Assembly: GCA_052318935.1 (NCBI GenBank)
Contig: JBQRKO010000001.1
DNA: 64,000 bases
Strand: one strand, 5' to 3'
Origin: Niallia sp052318935
GTDB lineage: Bacteria > Bacillota > Bacilli > Bacillales > Cytobacillaceae
Part shown: piece by piece, positions 50,781 to 59,085 of the stretch
Numbering within the stretch: the stretch's first letter is position 1
Layout: each line of letters starts with the position of its first letter
The notes under the pieces: generated by a model
Seen by the model: only the letters and a program-made list of their open reading frames with translations
Told to the model about the DNA's origin: nothing
Database searches by the model: none
Program-made: the position numbers and the translations under genes

Positions 50781-50805
50781 AAGCCTCACTTTTATAGTGG
50801 GGCTT
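50781..50805 (+). terminator. hairpin after the ammonium transporter
   Basis: AAGCCTCACT/AGTGGGGCTT with a 5-nt loop. Only a short U-rich stretch follows. Confidence 0.6.
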
Positions 50806-50979
50806 CAAATCTTTTAAAGTAATTTTTCTAAAGGATTTATTAAACAGTTAATATCCTAATATCTACATATAAAGTTTTTAAATAATTAGGATCAATATGA
50901 TACAATAAACTAAATTAGGTGAAGGCTTGCTTAAACGTATTAATCTAAATCCTATATCTATTTTTAAGGAAGTGCATGG

Positions 50980-51963
50980 ATGTGCTCTCGAATTATAAGA
51001 ATCAATCAAATTAAACAAGAGAAAGAGACCCAAATAATCAATTGTGCAAAGTCTAATATTCAATTAAATAAATGTCATGATGGATTTATGAAACAAGTTT
51101 TCAATATATCTTTGGAAGAATTTACAAAAACACATGGCTATCCACCTTGTGATTTTGTTTGGTTTGTTACTGGGAGTGCTGGTAGATTTGAACAAGGATT
51201 ATTTAGTGATCAGGACCATGGTATAATATATCAAGTGAAGGATCCAGCATTTCAAGCATATTTTATTCAATTTAGCAAAGAATTAAGTGATGCCTTAAAT
51301 GAAGTTGGATATCCTTATTGTGAAGGAAATGTTATGAGCAGCAATCCATTATGGTGCAAATCGATAGAAGAATGGCAATATCAGCTGCTGAATTGGATGG
51401 AAACTGAAAGTTGGGAATCCATTCGTTATTTGCAAATATTTTATGATTGCAGGAAATTATTCGGTAATGAACTTTTCGTAGAAGAGCTTCGTTCGTATAT
51501 ACATGAATATCGTTCTTTGCACCCTTCTCTTTTAAAACGTTTTATGAATAATGTGATGCGTATTAAAAAAGGGGTAGGTATTTTCGGACAATTTTTTGTG
51601 GAAAGAACAGGCCCACACAGGGGTTCTATTCACTTGAAAAATACTTTATATTTACCATATGTAAACTCTATCAGACTTCTTGCAATAAAAGAGGGGATTC
51701 AATCTACTTCAACGATTAGTCGTATAGAGGAATTGAGAAAAATAGAAAAGTATGAATCATTGCTTCAGCCATATGAAAAATATTTTATAAAAATTCTTCA
51801 GTATCGTAGTACACTTTTTAAAAACGCTAAAACATACAAAGATGTTCATTTTTTAAATATAAAGAACTTAAGTAAGCAAGAAAGACAAGAAATTAAATTA
51901 TTGTTGCGAAGCGGAATTAAGTTATACCATCAAGTTCAAAGGATAATTGAAAAAGGGTGTTAA
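50980..51963 (+). CDS. DUF294 nucleotidyltransferase
   Basis: The protein has 327 residues. The nucleotidyltransferase core is visible: VWFVTGSAGRFEQGLFSDQD (residues about 60-79; GSxGRxE..L.SDQD), the DUF294 family related to GlnD uridylyltransferases. A second domain (DUF294_C) follows. It lies between the ammonium transporter and an exonuclease gene, overlapping the latter's ribosome-binding site. A role in nitrogen signalling is possible because of the position and the GlnD-like fold. Confidence 0.85.
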   Translation: MCSRIIRINQIKQEKETQIINCAKSNIQLNKCHDGFMKQVFNISLEEFTKTHGYPPCDFVWFVTGSAGRFEQGLFSDQDHGIIYQVKDPAFQAYFIQFSKELSDALNEVGYPYCEGNVMSSNPLWCKSIEEWQYQLLNWMETESWESIRYLQIFYDCRKLFGNELFVEELRSYIHEYRSLHPSLLKRFMNNVMRIKKGVGIFGQFFVERTGPHRGSIHLKNTLYLPYVNSIRLLAIKEGIQSTSTISRIEELRKIEKYESLLQPYEKYFIKILQYRSTLFKNAKTYKDVHFLNIKNLSKQERQEIKLLLRSGIKLYHQVQRIIEKGC

Positions 51964-51964
51964 A

Positions 51965-52693
51965 ATGGGTGTAGAATCTTTTCTCCATTATATGAGAGAG
52001 TTATATGGAAAAGTTAATCCAAGTGTACTTAATACAAATTCAGATGGCTTTAATTCACAACAGCTTGCATTTATGAGACGACTGCAAAAAGATTTAAAAG
52101 TAGAAGTGGCTTCCCGCTTGCCTTTAAAAGATTTAAAAACGGTAATATTTGATATAGAAACCACTGGTTTTTTTCCTGACAAAGGCGATCAAATTATTTC
52201 AATTGGTGCAGTGAAAGTAAGAGGTTGTGAAATATTAGATGATCAGTTTTATTCATTAGTTCGTATAAATGAACAAATACCAGAAGAAATAGTTACATTA
52301 ACCGGAATTAAAAATGATGATTTAATAGATGCGCCGTATTTGTCGGAAGTGCTTGTGAATTTTTTTGATTTCGCTAAAGATGATACATTAGTTGCCCACC
52401 ATTCATCCCATGAAAAAAATTTCATGCAATCTGCTTGTTGGAAGCAATTTAAAACCCCGTTTAAGCATCGAATTGTTGATACATCTTTTTTGTTTCAAAC
52501 AGTAGAACCGAAACAGTCTATTGTAACATTGGAAGATTGGTGTATATTGAGCGAAATTCCTATTTGCAATCGCCATCATGCACTTGGAGACGCAAAGCTT
52601 ACCGCTATTCTTTGGACCAAATATTTAGCGAAAGCACAGGAGCTGGGATGTAAAACGCTCCAAGATATTTACGAAAGAGTAGCGAGAAGATGA
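51965..52693 (+). CDS. 3'-5' exonuclease (DnaQ/PolIII epsilon-like)
   Basis: From the ATG at 51965 this is 242 residues. DEDDh exonuclease motifs: FDIETTG (first Asp and Glu), VAHHSSHEKNF (ExoII, with H/N variation) and HHALGDAKLT (His and last Asp). Such stand-alone epsilon-like proteins follow DUF294 genes in other Bacillaceae. The two genes are coupled (stop and start 1 bp apart). It is probably involved in nucleotide or DNA end processing linked to the partner. Confidence 0.88.
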   Translation: MGVESFLHYMRELYGKVNPSVLNTNSDGFNSQQLAFMRRLQKDLKVEVASRLPLKDLKTVIFDIETTGFFPDKGDQIISIGAVKVRGCEILDDQFYSLVRINEQIPEEIVTLTGIKNDDLIDAPYLSEVLVNFFDFAKDDTLVAHHSSHEKNFMQSACWKQFKTPFKHRIVDTSFLFQTVEPKQSIVTLEDWCILSEIPICNRHHALGDAKLTAILWTKYLAKAQELGCKTLQDIYERVARR

Positions 52694-52710
52694 ACTTGCC
52701 TGCGAAAAAA

Positions 52711-52730
52711 GATGAATCTATTTTCTGATT
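52711..52730. repeat. direct repeat flanking a MITE-like insertion (left copy)
   Basis: The 20 bases GATGAATCTATTTTCTGATT recur at 52901-52920 on the other side of the inserted element. The right copy continues as GATTCATCTTTTTT and forms the terminator of the exonuclease gene. Confidence 0.75.
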
Positions 52731-52734
52731 AATT

Positions 52735-52900
52735 TTTCAGAGTGTAGACAAACTCATTTTTGCAGAAACCTCAGGCGGATCGAAAACGGTTGACTTTCGA
52801 GGCGTGAAGCCTTAGGAGGAGCGGAGTTACCGTGGTTGGGTAATGAGCATCCGAGTAAGTCGAACAACGAAGAAAGCGAGCGTTTGTCGACAGCCTGAAA
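52735..52900. mobile_element. MITE-like element with 19-bp terminal inverted repeats
   Basis: TTTCAGAGTGTAGACAAAC (52735-52753) and GTTTGTCGACAGCCTGAAA (52882-52900) are inverted with two or three mismatches. The 166-bp element has no gene. It splits the hairpin terminator between the exonuclease gene and the acetyltransferase and is flanked by a 20-bp direct repeat. Confidence 0.65.
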
Positions 52901-52910
52901 GATGAATCTA

Positions 52911-52931
52911 TTTTCTGATTCATCTTTTTTC
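52911..52931 (+). terminator. terminator of the exonuclease operon
   Basis: The stem GATGAATC/GATTCATC (52901-52908 with 52917-52924) around TATTTTCT is followed by TTTTTT. Confidence 0.75.
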
Positions 52932-52984
52932 CATATATCTAACCTTTTCAAATAGATTGATGAATTGCTGAAAATTAGAAGGGT

Positions 52985-53548
52985 GTGGAGAGAGTGGAAT
53001 CTTTAAATACAGAGCGATTAATGTTAAGAAGCTGGCAAGAAACAGATAGTCAGGATTTATATGAATATGCATGTAGTGACTTAGTTGGTCCTTACGCAGG
53101 CTGGGCACAGCATAAAAGTGAAGAAGAAAGCAAAGAAATTATCAAGTCGTTTCTAATGAAAGAGTATACATATGCAATTGTTTGGAAAGAAGAAAATAAA
53201 GTGATTGGCAGTATTGGAATTCATGAAAGAAAACCAGATAGTACACTTGCTCATTTGAAACAGAGAGAAATTGGCTATGCATTAAACCCTAAATATTGGG
53301 GGAAAGGTATTGTGCCGGAAGCAGTTAACCGGTTAATTGATTATGGTTTTACAACTTTAGAATTAGATGTTATATGGTGTGGGCATTTTGATTTTAATCA
53401 TAACTCCAAAAGAGTAAATGAAAAATGTGGCTTTACTTATCGATTTCAAAAAAAAGGAATCTTGCCATTGTTCAATAATAAACTAGTAACTAGTTATTAT
53501 TATTGTATGTTTAAAACTGATTATAAAAAAAGAGCAGTATTAAAATAA
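52985..53548 (+). CDS. GNAT acetyltransferase (RimJ-like)
   Basis: The 187-residue N-acetyltransferase belongs to the RimJ/RimL group. Motifs: NTERLMLRSWQETDSQDLYE at the start, IGYALNPKYWGKGIVPEAVN (motif A, acetyl-CoA loop) and VNEKCGFTYRFQKKGILP (motif B). The start is either GTG 52985 or GTG 52994. The substrate is unknown; the group includes ribosomal-protein and antibiotic acetyltransferases. Confidence 0.85.
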   Translation: MERVESLNTERLMLRSWQETDSQDLYEYACSDLVGPYAGWAQHKSEEESKEIIKSFLMKEYTYAIVWKEENKVIGSIGIHERKPDSTLAHLKQREIGYALNPKYWGKGIVPEAVNRLIDYGFTTLELDVIWCGHFDFNHNSKRVNEKCGFTYRFQKKGILPLFNNKLVTSYYYCMFKTDYKKRAVLK

Positions 53549-53583
53549 AGTGAACATTCCTCATAATATAGGATTAAAGGATA

Positions 53584-53655
53584 AAGTGCTATCCTCATAA
53601 ATGTCTACAATCTATAAACTTGCAAGATTTAGAGCTTCACATGAGGATAGCACTT
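53584..53655. repeat. 15-bp perfect inverted repeat between convergent genes
   Basis: AAGTGCTATCCTCAT (53584-53598) and its exact complement (53641-53655) enclose 42 bases. It lies between the ends of the acetyltransferase (+) and nrdF (-) genes and has no clear U-tract. It may be a bidirectional terminator or mRNA stabiliser. Confidence 0.6.
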
Positions 53656-53666
53656 GATATTTATTC

Positions 53667-54710
53667 TTATAGTTCGTCAAATCCGTTGTCGAGATGGTTG
53701 ACTTTTACATATTGTCGTGATTTTTGTTCGAAAAAGTCCGATTTGCCAAGATCCACTTCTTCATATGCTTTTATCCATCTTAAAGGGTTTGTACGGTAGC
53801 CTTCAAATGGACGATCATATCCTAATTGGTTGGAACGCACATTTGCATAAAATTTAATATAATCCTCTACATCTTGTAAAAGAATGCCGTCCATTTTGTT
53901 GCCGATAATATAGCGGGCCCACTCAATTTCCAAGTGTGCTGCTTCTTTCATCGTTTCTTGTACAAAATCTGCTAATTCTTGGGTGTTATATTCAGGATAT
54001 TGCTCTAATACTTCTTTATAAATCTGTACAAACAAATCAACATGAATTTGTTCATCTCGATTGATATAGTTAATCATTGTACTTGTTCCAACCATTTTTT
54101 GATTTCTCGCTAAATGATAGAAGAAAGCAAAACCTGAGTAGAAGAACAGCCCTTCTAGTACGACATCATATACGATCGATTTTAATAAGTTGATTGGCGT
54201 TGGATTTTCTGCAAAATCTTTATATCCATTTGTTACAAACTCATTTCGTTTTTCTAGTATTGGTTCTGTTCGCCAAAACTCAAATACTTCTTCTTGTTTT
54301 TCCATTGGAACTAAACTTGATAATACATAGGAATAAGAATGGTTATGAATAACTTCTTGCTGTGCCAAGATAATCATTAAAGCAGATAAACTAGAGTCTG
54401 TTAAATAATCTGCCACTTTTCCTGCGTAATCTGTTTGAATACTGTCCAATAATGCAAGCAGTCCGATTATTTTTAAAAAGGCATCTTGTTCGTCTTTAGA
54501 TAATTCGGGAAACTGCTTCATATCTTGACTCATATTAATTTCAAAAGGAGTCCAGAAATTGGCAAGCATTTTTTTATATTTAGGAAAAGCCCATTTAAAA
54601 CGAATATCATCCCAATTTAAAATATTCGAGCATTCTCCATTAATAATGGCAGTTGAGCGGTTAGGTGCGTTTCTATTCATTATCGGTCTTTTGTGTACTG
54701 TTTCGGACAT
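53667..54710 (-). CDS. nrdF: ribonucleotide reductase class Ib beta subunit
   Basis: NrdF (347 residues) carries the dimetal-tyrosyl radical centre. Ligand motifs are visible: LAQQEVIHNHSYSYVLSS (Glu, His), FFYSGFAFFYHLARNQKM and NYINRDEQIHVDLF (Glu, His). It partners with NrdE. It lies downstream of nrdE on the minus strand, separated by about 420 bp that contain REP-like repeats. Confidence 0.95.
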   Translation of the reverse strand: MSETVHKRPIMNRNAPNRSTAIINGECSNILNWDDIRFKWAFPKYKKMLANFWTPFEINMSQDMKQFPELSKDEQDAFLKIIGLLALLDSIQTDYAGKVADYLTDSSLSALMIILAQQEVIHNHSYSYVLSSLVPMEKQEEVFEFWRTEPILEKRNEFVTNGYKDFAENPTPINLLKSIVYDVVLEGLFFYSGFAFFYHLARNQKMVGTSTMINYINRDEQIHVDLFVQIYKEVLEQYPEYNTQELADFVQETMKEAAHLEIEWARYIIGNKMDGILLQDVEDYIKFYANVRSNQLGYDRPFEGYRTNPLRWIKAYEEVDLGKSDFFEQKSRQYVKVNHLDNGFDEL

Positions 54711-54769
54711 TTGGAAGCACTCCTTTTTTATTTTTTTGCTCAGTTAAATTCCATTGTTGATTTTCAAAA

Positions 54770-55025
54770 GGTCAGGGAATCTACTCCCTTTCCGCGGACG
54801 AACCGGCAAGCCTCCTCGCTTGTACCTCGAGGTCACTGAAAAAGTGGATGCTATGAAATATAGATAGGGAAAATCAAGCATTTAGAGGTTTTCGTTCGGT
54901 TTTCCGAGGCTTACCACACGCTTTCCGCGGGGCGAGCGCCGAGCCTCCTCGTCGCTTTGCTCCTGTGGGGTCTCGTCTTTCTCGCTAATCCCGCAGGAGT
55001 CTTGCAGATTCCCTTCCCATAAACA
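54770..55025. repeat. REP-like repeats between nrdE and nrdF
   Basis: GC-rich blocks CTTTCCGCGGACGAACCGGC (54787-54806) and CGCTTTCCGCGGGGCGAGCG, then CTCGTCGCTTTGCTCCTGTG and CCCGCAGGAGTC (to about 55005), are inverted relatives of the repeat at 49012-49135. They sit in the nrdE-nrdF intergenic gap, with no gene. They may form hairpins in the nrd mRNA. Confidence 0.7.
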
Positions 55026-55134
55026 ACATTATCGTTTAACTGAGCCTATTTTTTATATAATCAAAACTTATAAGTTTCAGTAAATCAGCACAGCAAAAAA
55101 TCCTATTTTTGCTGTGCTTTCATTTTGTAAGATA

Positions 55135-57366
55135 TCAACTTGAACAAGAATCACATTCTTCTATTTCTGAAGAGGTAGAACGTAAATAGTACGTTGTTTT
55201 TAAGCCGTTTTTCCATGCAGCTAGATGTAAATCTAAAAGTTCTTTTGCTTTTACAGTATTTTGTACATATAAATTGAAAGAAATGGCTTGGTCAATATGT
55301 TTTTGTCTTTTTGCATTTTGTAATATGCTCCAATGTTGATCGATTAAATAAGCAGATTTATAATACCAAGTTGTTTCACTGGATAAATCTGGTGCTGTCA
55401 CAGGAATCTTGTAATCTTTTTTCTCTTCTGAATACACTTTTTTAAATACTGGATCAATACTTGGAGTACTACCAGCTATTAAAGCAGTAGATGCGTTTGG
55501 TGCAACAGCAAGCAAGTAGCCATTACGAAGTCCTGTTGCTGCTACATTTTCTTTTAGCTTGTTCCAATCTAAAGAAGATGTTTCGTTATCGTACTCTCTT
55601 TTCGTAAAATAATCCCCTGTTTGCCAATCAGACCCTGGAAATGCTGGGTAGGCTCCTTTTTCACTTGCAAGCTGATTACTCGCTTTTATCGTTAAATAGC
55701 TGATTTTTTCGTAAAGCTTATCTGCATATTCGACTGCTTCTTCACTTTCCCAGCGAATTTTCTTCAGTGCTAATAAATGATGCCATCCAAATGTTCCTAA
55801 GCCAATTGCGCGGTATTTTTTGTTTGTTAATTCTCCTTGTATAACAGGAATTGTATTTAGATCAATTACATTATCCAACATGCGTACTTGTATTTCAATT
55901 AGTCTCTCTAAAGCATCTTCCTCTACTGCTTTTGCAAGGTTGATGGATGAAAGATTACATACAACAAAGTCGCCTGGAGTTTTTTCAATGATAATTTTGC
56001 CGTCTTCATAGCGTTGTTCTGTCATAATAGTTGGACTTTGATTTTGAACAATCTCTGTACAAAGATTTGTGCAATAGACCATTCCTTTGTGATTATTTGG
56101 GTTTTTGCGATTTACTTCATCTCGATAAAACATAAAAGGAGTGCCTGTTTCTAATTGGCTTCTTAAAATTCCTTTCATAATAGAGATGGCAGGAACAACT
56201 TCTTTCGATAAATCAGGATGCTGCACACATTGTTCATATTTTGTACGGAAAGATCCTTCACCTTGCTTTTCATCATAAAAGTCTTCTAAAGAGAATCCCA
56301 TAATGTTTTTTACTTCGTGCGGATCAAATAAATACCAGTCTTCTCTATTTTCGACCTTTTCCATAAATAGGTCAGGTATACATATGCCTGTAAACAAATC
56401 GTGCGTACGATATCGCTCATCACCGTTATTTAGTTTACTATCTAAAAAGGAGAAAATATCTTTGTGCCAAATGTCTAAATAAACACTGATTGCACCTTTT
56501 CTTTGACCAAGCTGATCAACGCTTACAGCCGTATTATTTAATTGTTTCATCCACGGAATCACACCGGAAGATGCACCTTTAAATCCTTTAATCGCACTGC
56601 CTCTGCTGCGGATTTTTCCTAAATAAACGCCAATTCCGCCACCATTTTTTGAAAGGTTTGCAATATCAGTATTGCTATCATAGATAGATTGTAAAGAGTC
56701 ATCGATAGTATCAATAAAACAGCTTGATAGCTGCCCCCAATTCTTACCGGCATTGGAAAGGGTAGGTGTTGCAACTGTCATATACAAATTACTAAGCGCC
56801 CAGTAAGCTTCTTTTACATGTTCGATACGAGTAGTAGATGGCTCTTTGCTCATTAAAAGCATACTAATGATCATAAAACGCTCTTGTGGCAATTCAAACA
56901 CTCTTTTTTGATGATCACGGGCGATATAACGGTCTGCAAGCATACGTAAGCCGATATACGTAAATAAATGATCTTTTGAAATCGATAAACATTTTTCTAA
57001 TTCATCTATTTCTTCTTTCGTGTATGTATCCAATAAGATTGGGTTGTAAATGCCGTTTTTGGTTAAATGAGTAATTAATCCGTAAAAATTGCTGTATACA
57101 TCTTCTGTTAGTCGATTTTGTTTTGCTTGGTCATATAAATCAACTAATAAAAGTCTTGCGGCAACATATGTCCAATCAGGTTCGACTTCATCCATATAAC
57201 TTAATGATTCTAAAATTAATTGATGCATATATTCATGTGTATTTACAGTTCCTTTTATGTCGGAATATTGCTTCGCTCTGTTTATTAGTTGGTGAAAATC
57301 CAAATGAGGAAATTCGGATTGTAACTTCTCTAAAATACTAATTTTTGTATCTGTAATAGTATTCAA
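55135..57366 (-). CDS. nrdE: ribonucleotide reductase class Ib alpha subunit
   Basis: NrdE (743 residues) reduces ribonucleotides to deoxyribonucleotides. Motifs: NWGQLSSCFIDTIDDSLQSI (catalytic Cys), NLCTEIVQNQSPT (thiyl-radical Cys, Glu, Asn), and GSTPSIDPVFKKVYS. The C-terminus ends in a Cys pair (ECDSCSS) used for re-reduction. It lacks the ATP-cone, as expected for class Ib. No nrdI or nrdH gene is next to it. Confidence 0.95.
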   Translation of the reverse strand: MNTITDTKISILEKLQSEFPHLDFHQLINRAKQYSDIKGTVNTHEYMHQLILESLSYMDEVEPDWTYVAARLLLVDLYDQAKQNRLTEDVYSNFYGLITHLTKNGIYNPILLDTYTKEEIDELEKCLSISKDHLFTYIGLRMLADRYIARDHQKRVFELPQERFMIISMLLMSKEPSTTRIEHVKEAYWALSNLYMTVATPTLSNAGKNWGQLSSCFIDTIDDSLQSIYDSNTDIANLSKNGGGIGVYLGKIRSRGSAIKGFKGASSGVIPWMKQLNNTAVSVDQLGQRKGAISVYLDIWHKDIFSFLDSKLNNGDERYRTHDLFTGICIPDLFMEKVENREDWYLFDPHEVKNIMGFSLEDFYDEKQGEGSFRTKYEQCVQHPDLSKEVVPAISIMKGILRSQLETGTPFMFYRDEVNRKNPNNHKGMVYCTNLCTEIVQNQSPTIMTEQRYEDGKIIIEKTPGDFVVCNLSSINLAKAVEEDALERLIEIQVRMLDNVIDLNTIPVIQGELTNKKYRAIGLGTFGWHHLLALKKIRWESEEAVEYADKLYEKISYLTIKASNQLASEKGAYPAFPGSDWQTGDYFTKREYDNETSSLDWNKLKENVAATGLRNGYLLAVAPNASTALIAGSTPSIDPVFKKVYSEEKKDYKIPVTAPDLSSETTWYYKSAYLIDQHWSILQNAKRQKHIDQAISFNLYVQNTVKAKELLDLHLAAWKNGLKTTYYLRSTSSEIEECDSCSS

Positions 57367-57416
57367 TTTGTTTCCTCCTTAAAAAAGATAATAAAAACCA
57401 CGCAAACATTTGAGTG

Positions 57417-57470
57417 GATGAAACGATGGCATAAAACAACACCGCTGTCGTTTTATGCCATCGTTTCATC
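57417..57470 (-). promoter_or_regulatory. 21-bp perfect hairpin in the nrdE leader
   Basis: The arms 57417-57437 and 57450-57470 are exact complements around a 12-nt loop, about 50-105 bp upstream of the nrdE start. It has no long U-tract directly after. It could be an antiterminator, an mRNA stabiliser or a regulator site. Confidence 0.55.
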
Positions 57471-57530
57471 ATCTCAGGGGCCCTTTAGAGTATAAAAACG
57501 TAAGGAATGGGAAGGTCTCCTAGCTTGTGC

Positions 57531-57556
57531 AAAAAAAAGTCGCTTCATTGGAAGCG
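57531..57556 (-). terminator. terminator upstream of nrdE (minus strand)
   Basis: On the minus strand CGCTTC-caat-GAAGCG is followed by AC and TTTTTTTT (plus-strand positions 57531-57556). It ends the 57706-58053 gene or attenuates nrdE transcription. Confidence 0.7.
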
Positions 57557-57590
57557 CAAAAGAGACTTTGGATAAATAGAAATTGCAATT

Positions 57591-57602
57591 ACTATATATA
57601 GT
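57591..57602. promoter_or_regulatory. possible NrdR box
   Basis: ACTATATATAGT is a perfect palindrome resembling the NrdR box consensus (aCwATATwGt). NrdR represses ribonucleotide reductase genes. A second, weaker match (ACTATGTATATT) lies about 55 bp away. Confidence 0.4.
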
Positions 57603-57705
57603 GATGAAAAGATAAAAATCATCTATATGTTGATTTGATAGTATCATACTATGTATATTATCGCAATTATTTTCTGTTTAAATTTTAAGTTGATCAAACG
57701 TATTA

Positions 57706-58053
57706 TTAAAACAATAGAATCATATAAAAGATGACAATAAGAAACAAAGCGAAAAAGCTTATTTTTTTTGTCCATTGAGGTGTAAGCTTTTTGCCTTGTT
57801 TCTGTTTTTGGAAGCCAATAAATTGAATCGTATTTTTATAACATACAAATACAAATAGACTAACACCGATATATTGCACAATAAACAATATCATCAAAAT
57901 AGAATTACCTTGAAAAAAACTTACATCAGGGAAGCTATAACCGGTAATTAATTGAATCAAATGATCATTGATAAAGCCAAAAACAGCAAAAAATAAAATC
58001 GACGTTACGATCATTTTTATAAGTTCTAAATAATAATAGGATATTTTTTTCAT
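57706..58053 (-). CDS. small membrane protein (115 aa)
   Basis: The 115-residue protein has three membrane segments (about 10-32, 50-72, 95-115). No family is recognised. It lies upstream of nrdE in the same direction, with a terminator between. The function is unknown. Confidence 0.65.
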   Translation of the reverse strand: MKKISYYYLELIKMIVTSILFFAVFGFINDHLIQLITGYSFPDVSFFQGNSILMILFIVQYIGVSLFVFVCYKNTIQFIGFQKQKQGKKLTPQWTKKISFFALFLIVIFYMILLF

Positions 58054-58261
58054 TTTTTATTAAATCCTTTACTTCAAATTTAAGACAAGCTGATATCTAT
58101 TATAGGAGAAAAGAGTGGGTAAATTCAAGAAAAGAAACGTAAATAGTGAAGAAAATGAGTTTTACAATATGTAATTTAAATAGTTGAAAAAAACAAAATT
58201 CATAAATTATTCACAAACAATCAAAATATGAATTTTTTTGAATGATTTTGAAAGAAAAATA

Positions 58262-58290
58262 TTGTAATTTGAAACCGTTTGCAGTATTAT
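58262..58290 (+). promoter_or_regulatory. promoter of the fru operon with a cre site
   Basis: TTGTAA (58262-58267) and TATTAT (58285-58290) are 17 bp apart. The cre sequence TTGAAACCGTTTGCA (58269-58283) matches WTGNAANCGNWNNCW at every position and lies between them, so CcpA should repress the operon when glucose is present. Confidence 0.85.
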
Positions 58291-58332
58291 TTTTATAGAG
58301 GCATAACACATACTCAAAGAGGATGTGAAAAT

Positions 58333-59085
58333 ATGTTAACACCAGAAAGACATCGTTTTATTTTACAATTAATTAAGGAAAGAAATACAGTTAAAACACA
58401 GGAACTCGTAGAGAAAACATCCGCTTCTGAGTCGACGATAAGACGAGATCTAACATTTTTAGAGCAAGAAGGTTTTTTGAAAAGAGTTCATGGAGGTGCG
58501 TCTAGATTACAAGGGAAACTGACGGAACCTAGCATGAGTGAAAAAACTTTCAAAAACCTTCATGAAAAGAAACAAATTGCATCCTATGCGGCAAATTGTA
58601 TTGAAGCTGGAGACAGCATTTATTTAGACGCTGGTTCAACAGTGACAGAAATGATTCCATTTCTTGAAAATAAAGATATCGTCGTCGTCACCAATGGATT
58701 AATGCATCTGCAGCCATTGCTAGAAAAGGGAATACGCACGTATTTCTTAGGTGGTTATGTGAAAGAGAATACCAAAGCGATGGTAGGTAGAGGAGCCTTA
58801 GTTAGTTTAGCAAACTATCGGTTTGATAAATGTTTTATGGGGGTAAATGGTATTCATCCAGAATCGGGGTATACTACACCTGATCAAGAAGAAGCAATGG
58901 TAAAAAATTTAGCGATGAAACTTTCGAGAGAAGCATTTGTAGTTGCAGATAACAGCAAATTTTCAGAAGTTTATTTTTCAAAAATTGCCGATTTAAGTGA
59001 GGCAGTCATTATTACCAATCATCTTGATGAAACAGCAAGCGACAAGTATTTACGTAAAACTAGAATAAAGGTTGTGAGAGTATGA
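58333..59085 (+). CDS. fruR: DeoR-family fructose operon regulator
   Basis: From the ATG at 58333 (GAGGATG upstream) this is 250 residues. The DeoR HTH (RHRFILQLIKERNTVKTQEL, then ASESTIRRDLTFLEQEGFLK) is followed by a sugar-phosphate sensing domain (DAGSTVTEMIPF, VVADNSKF). It probably senses fructose-1-phosphate and controls fruRKA. Its stop overlaps the fruK start (ATGA). Confidence 0.92.
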   Translation: MLTPERHRFILQLIKERNTVKTQELVEKTSASESTIRRDLTFLEQEGFLKRVHGGASRLQGKLTEPSMSEKTFKNLHEKKQIASYAANCIEAGDSIYLDAGSTVTEMIPFLENKDIVVVTNGLMHLQPLLEKGIRTYFLGGYVKENTKAMVGRGALVSLANYRFDKCFMGVNGIHPESGYTTPDQEEAMVKNLAMKLSREAFVVADNSKFSEVYFSKIADLSEAVIITNHLDETASDKYLRKTRIKVVRV

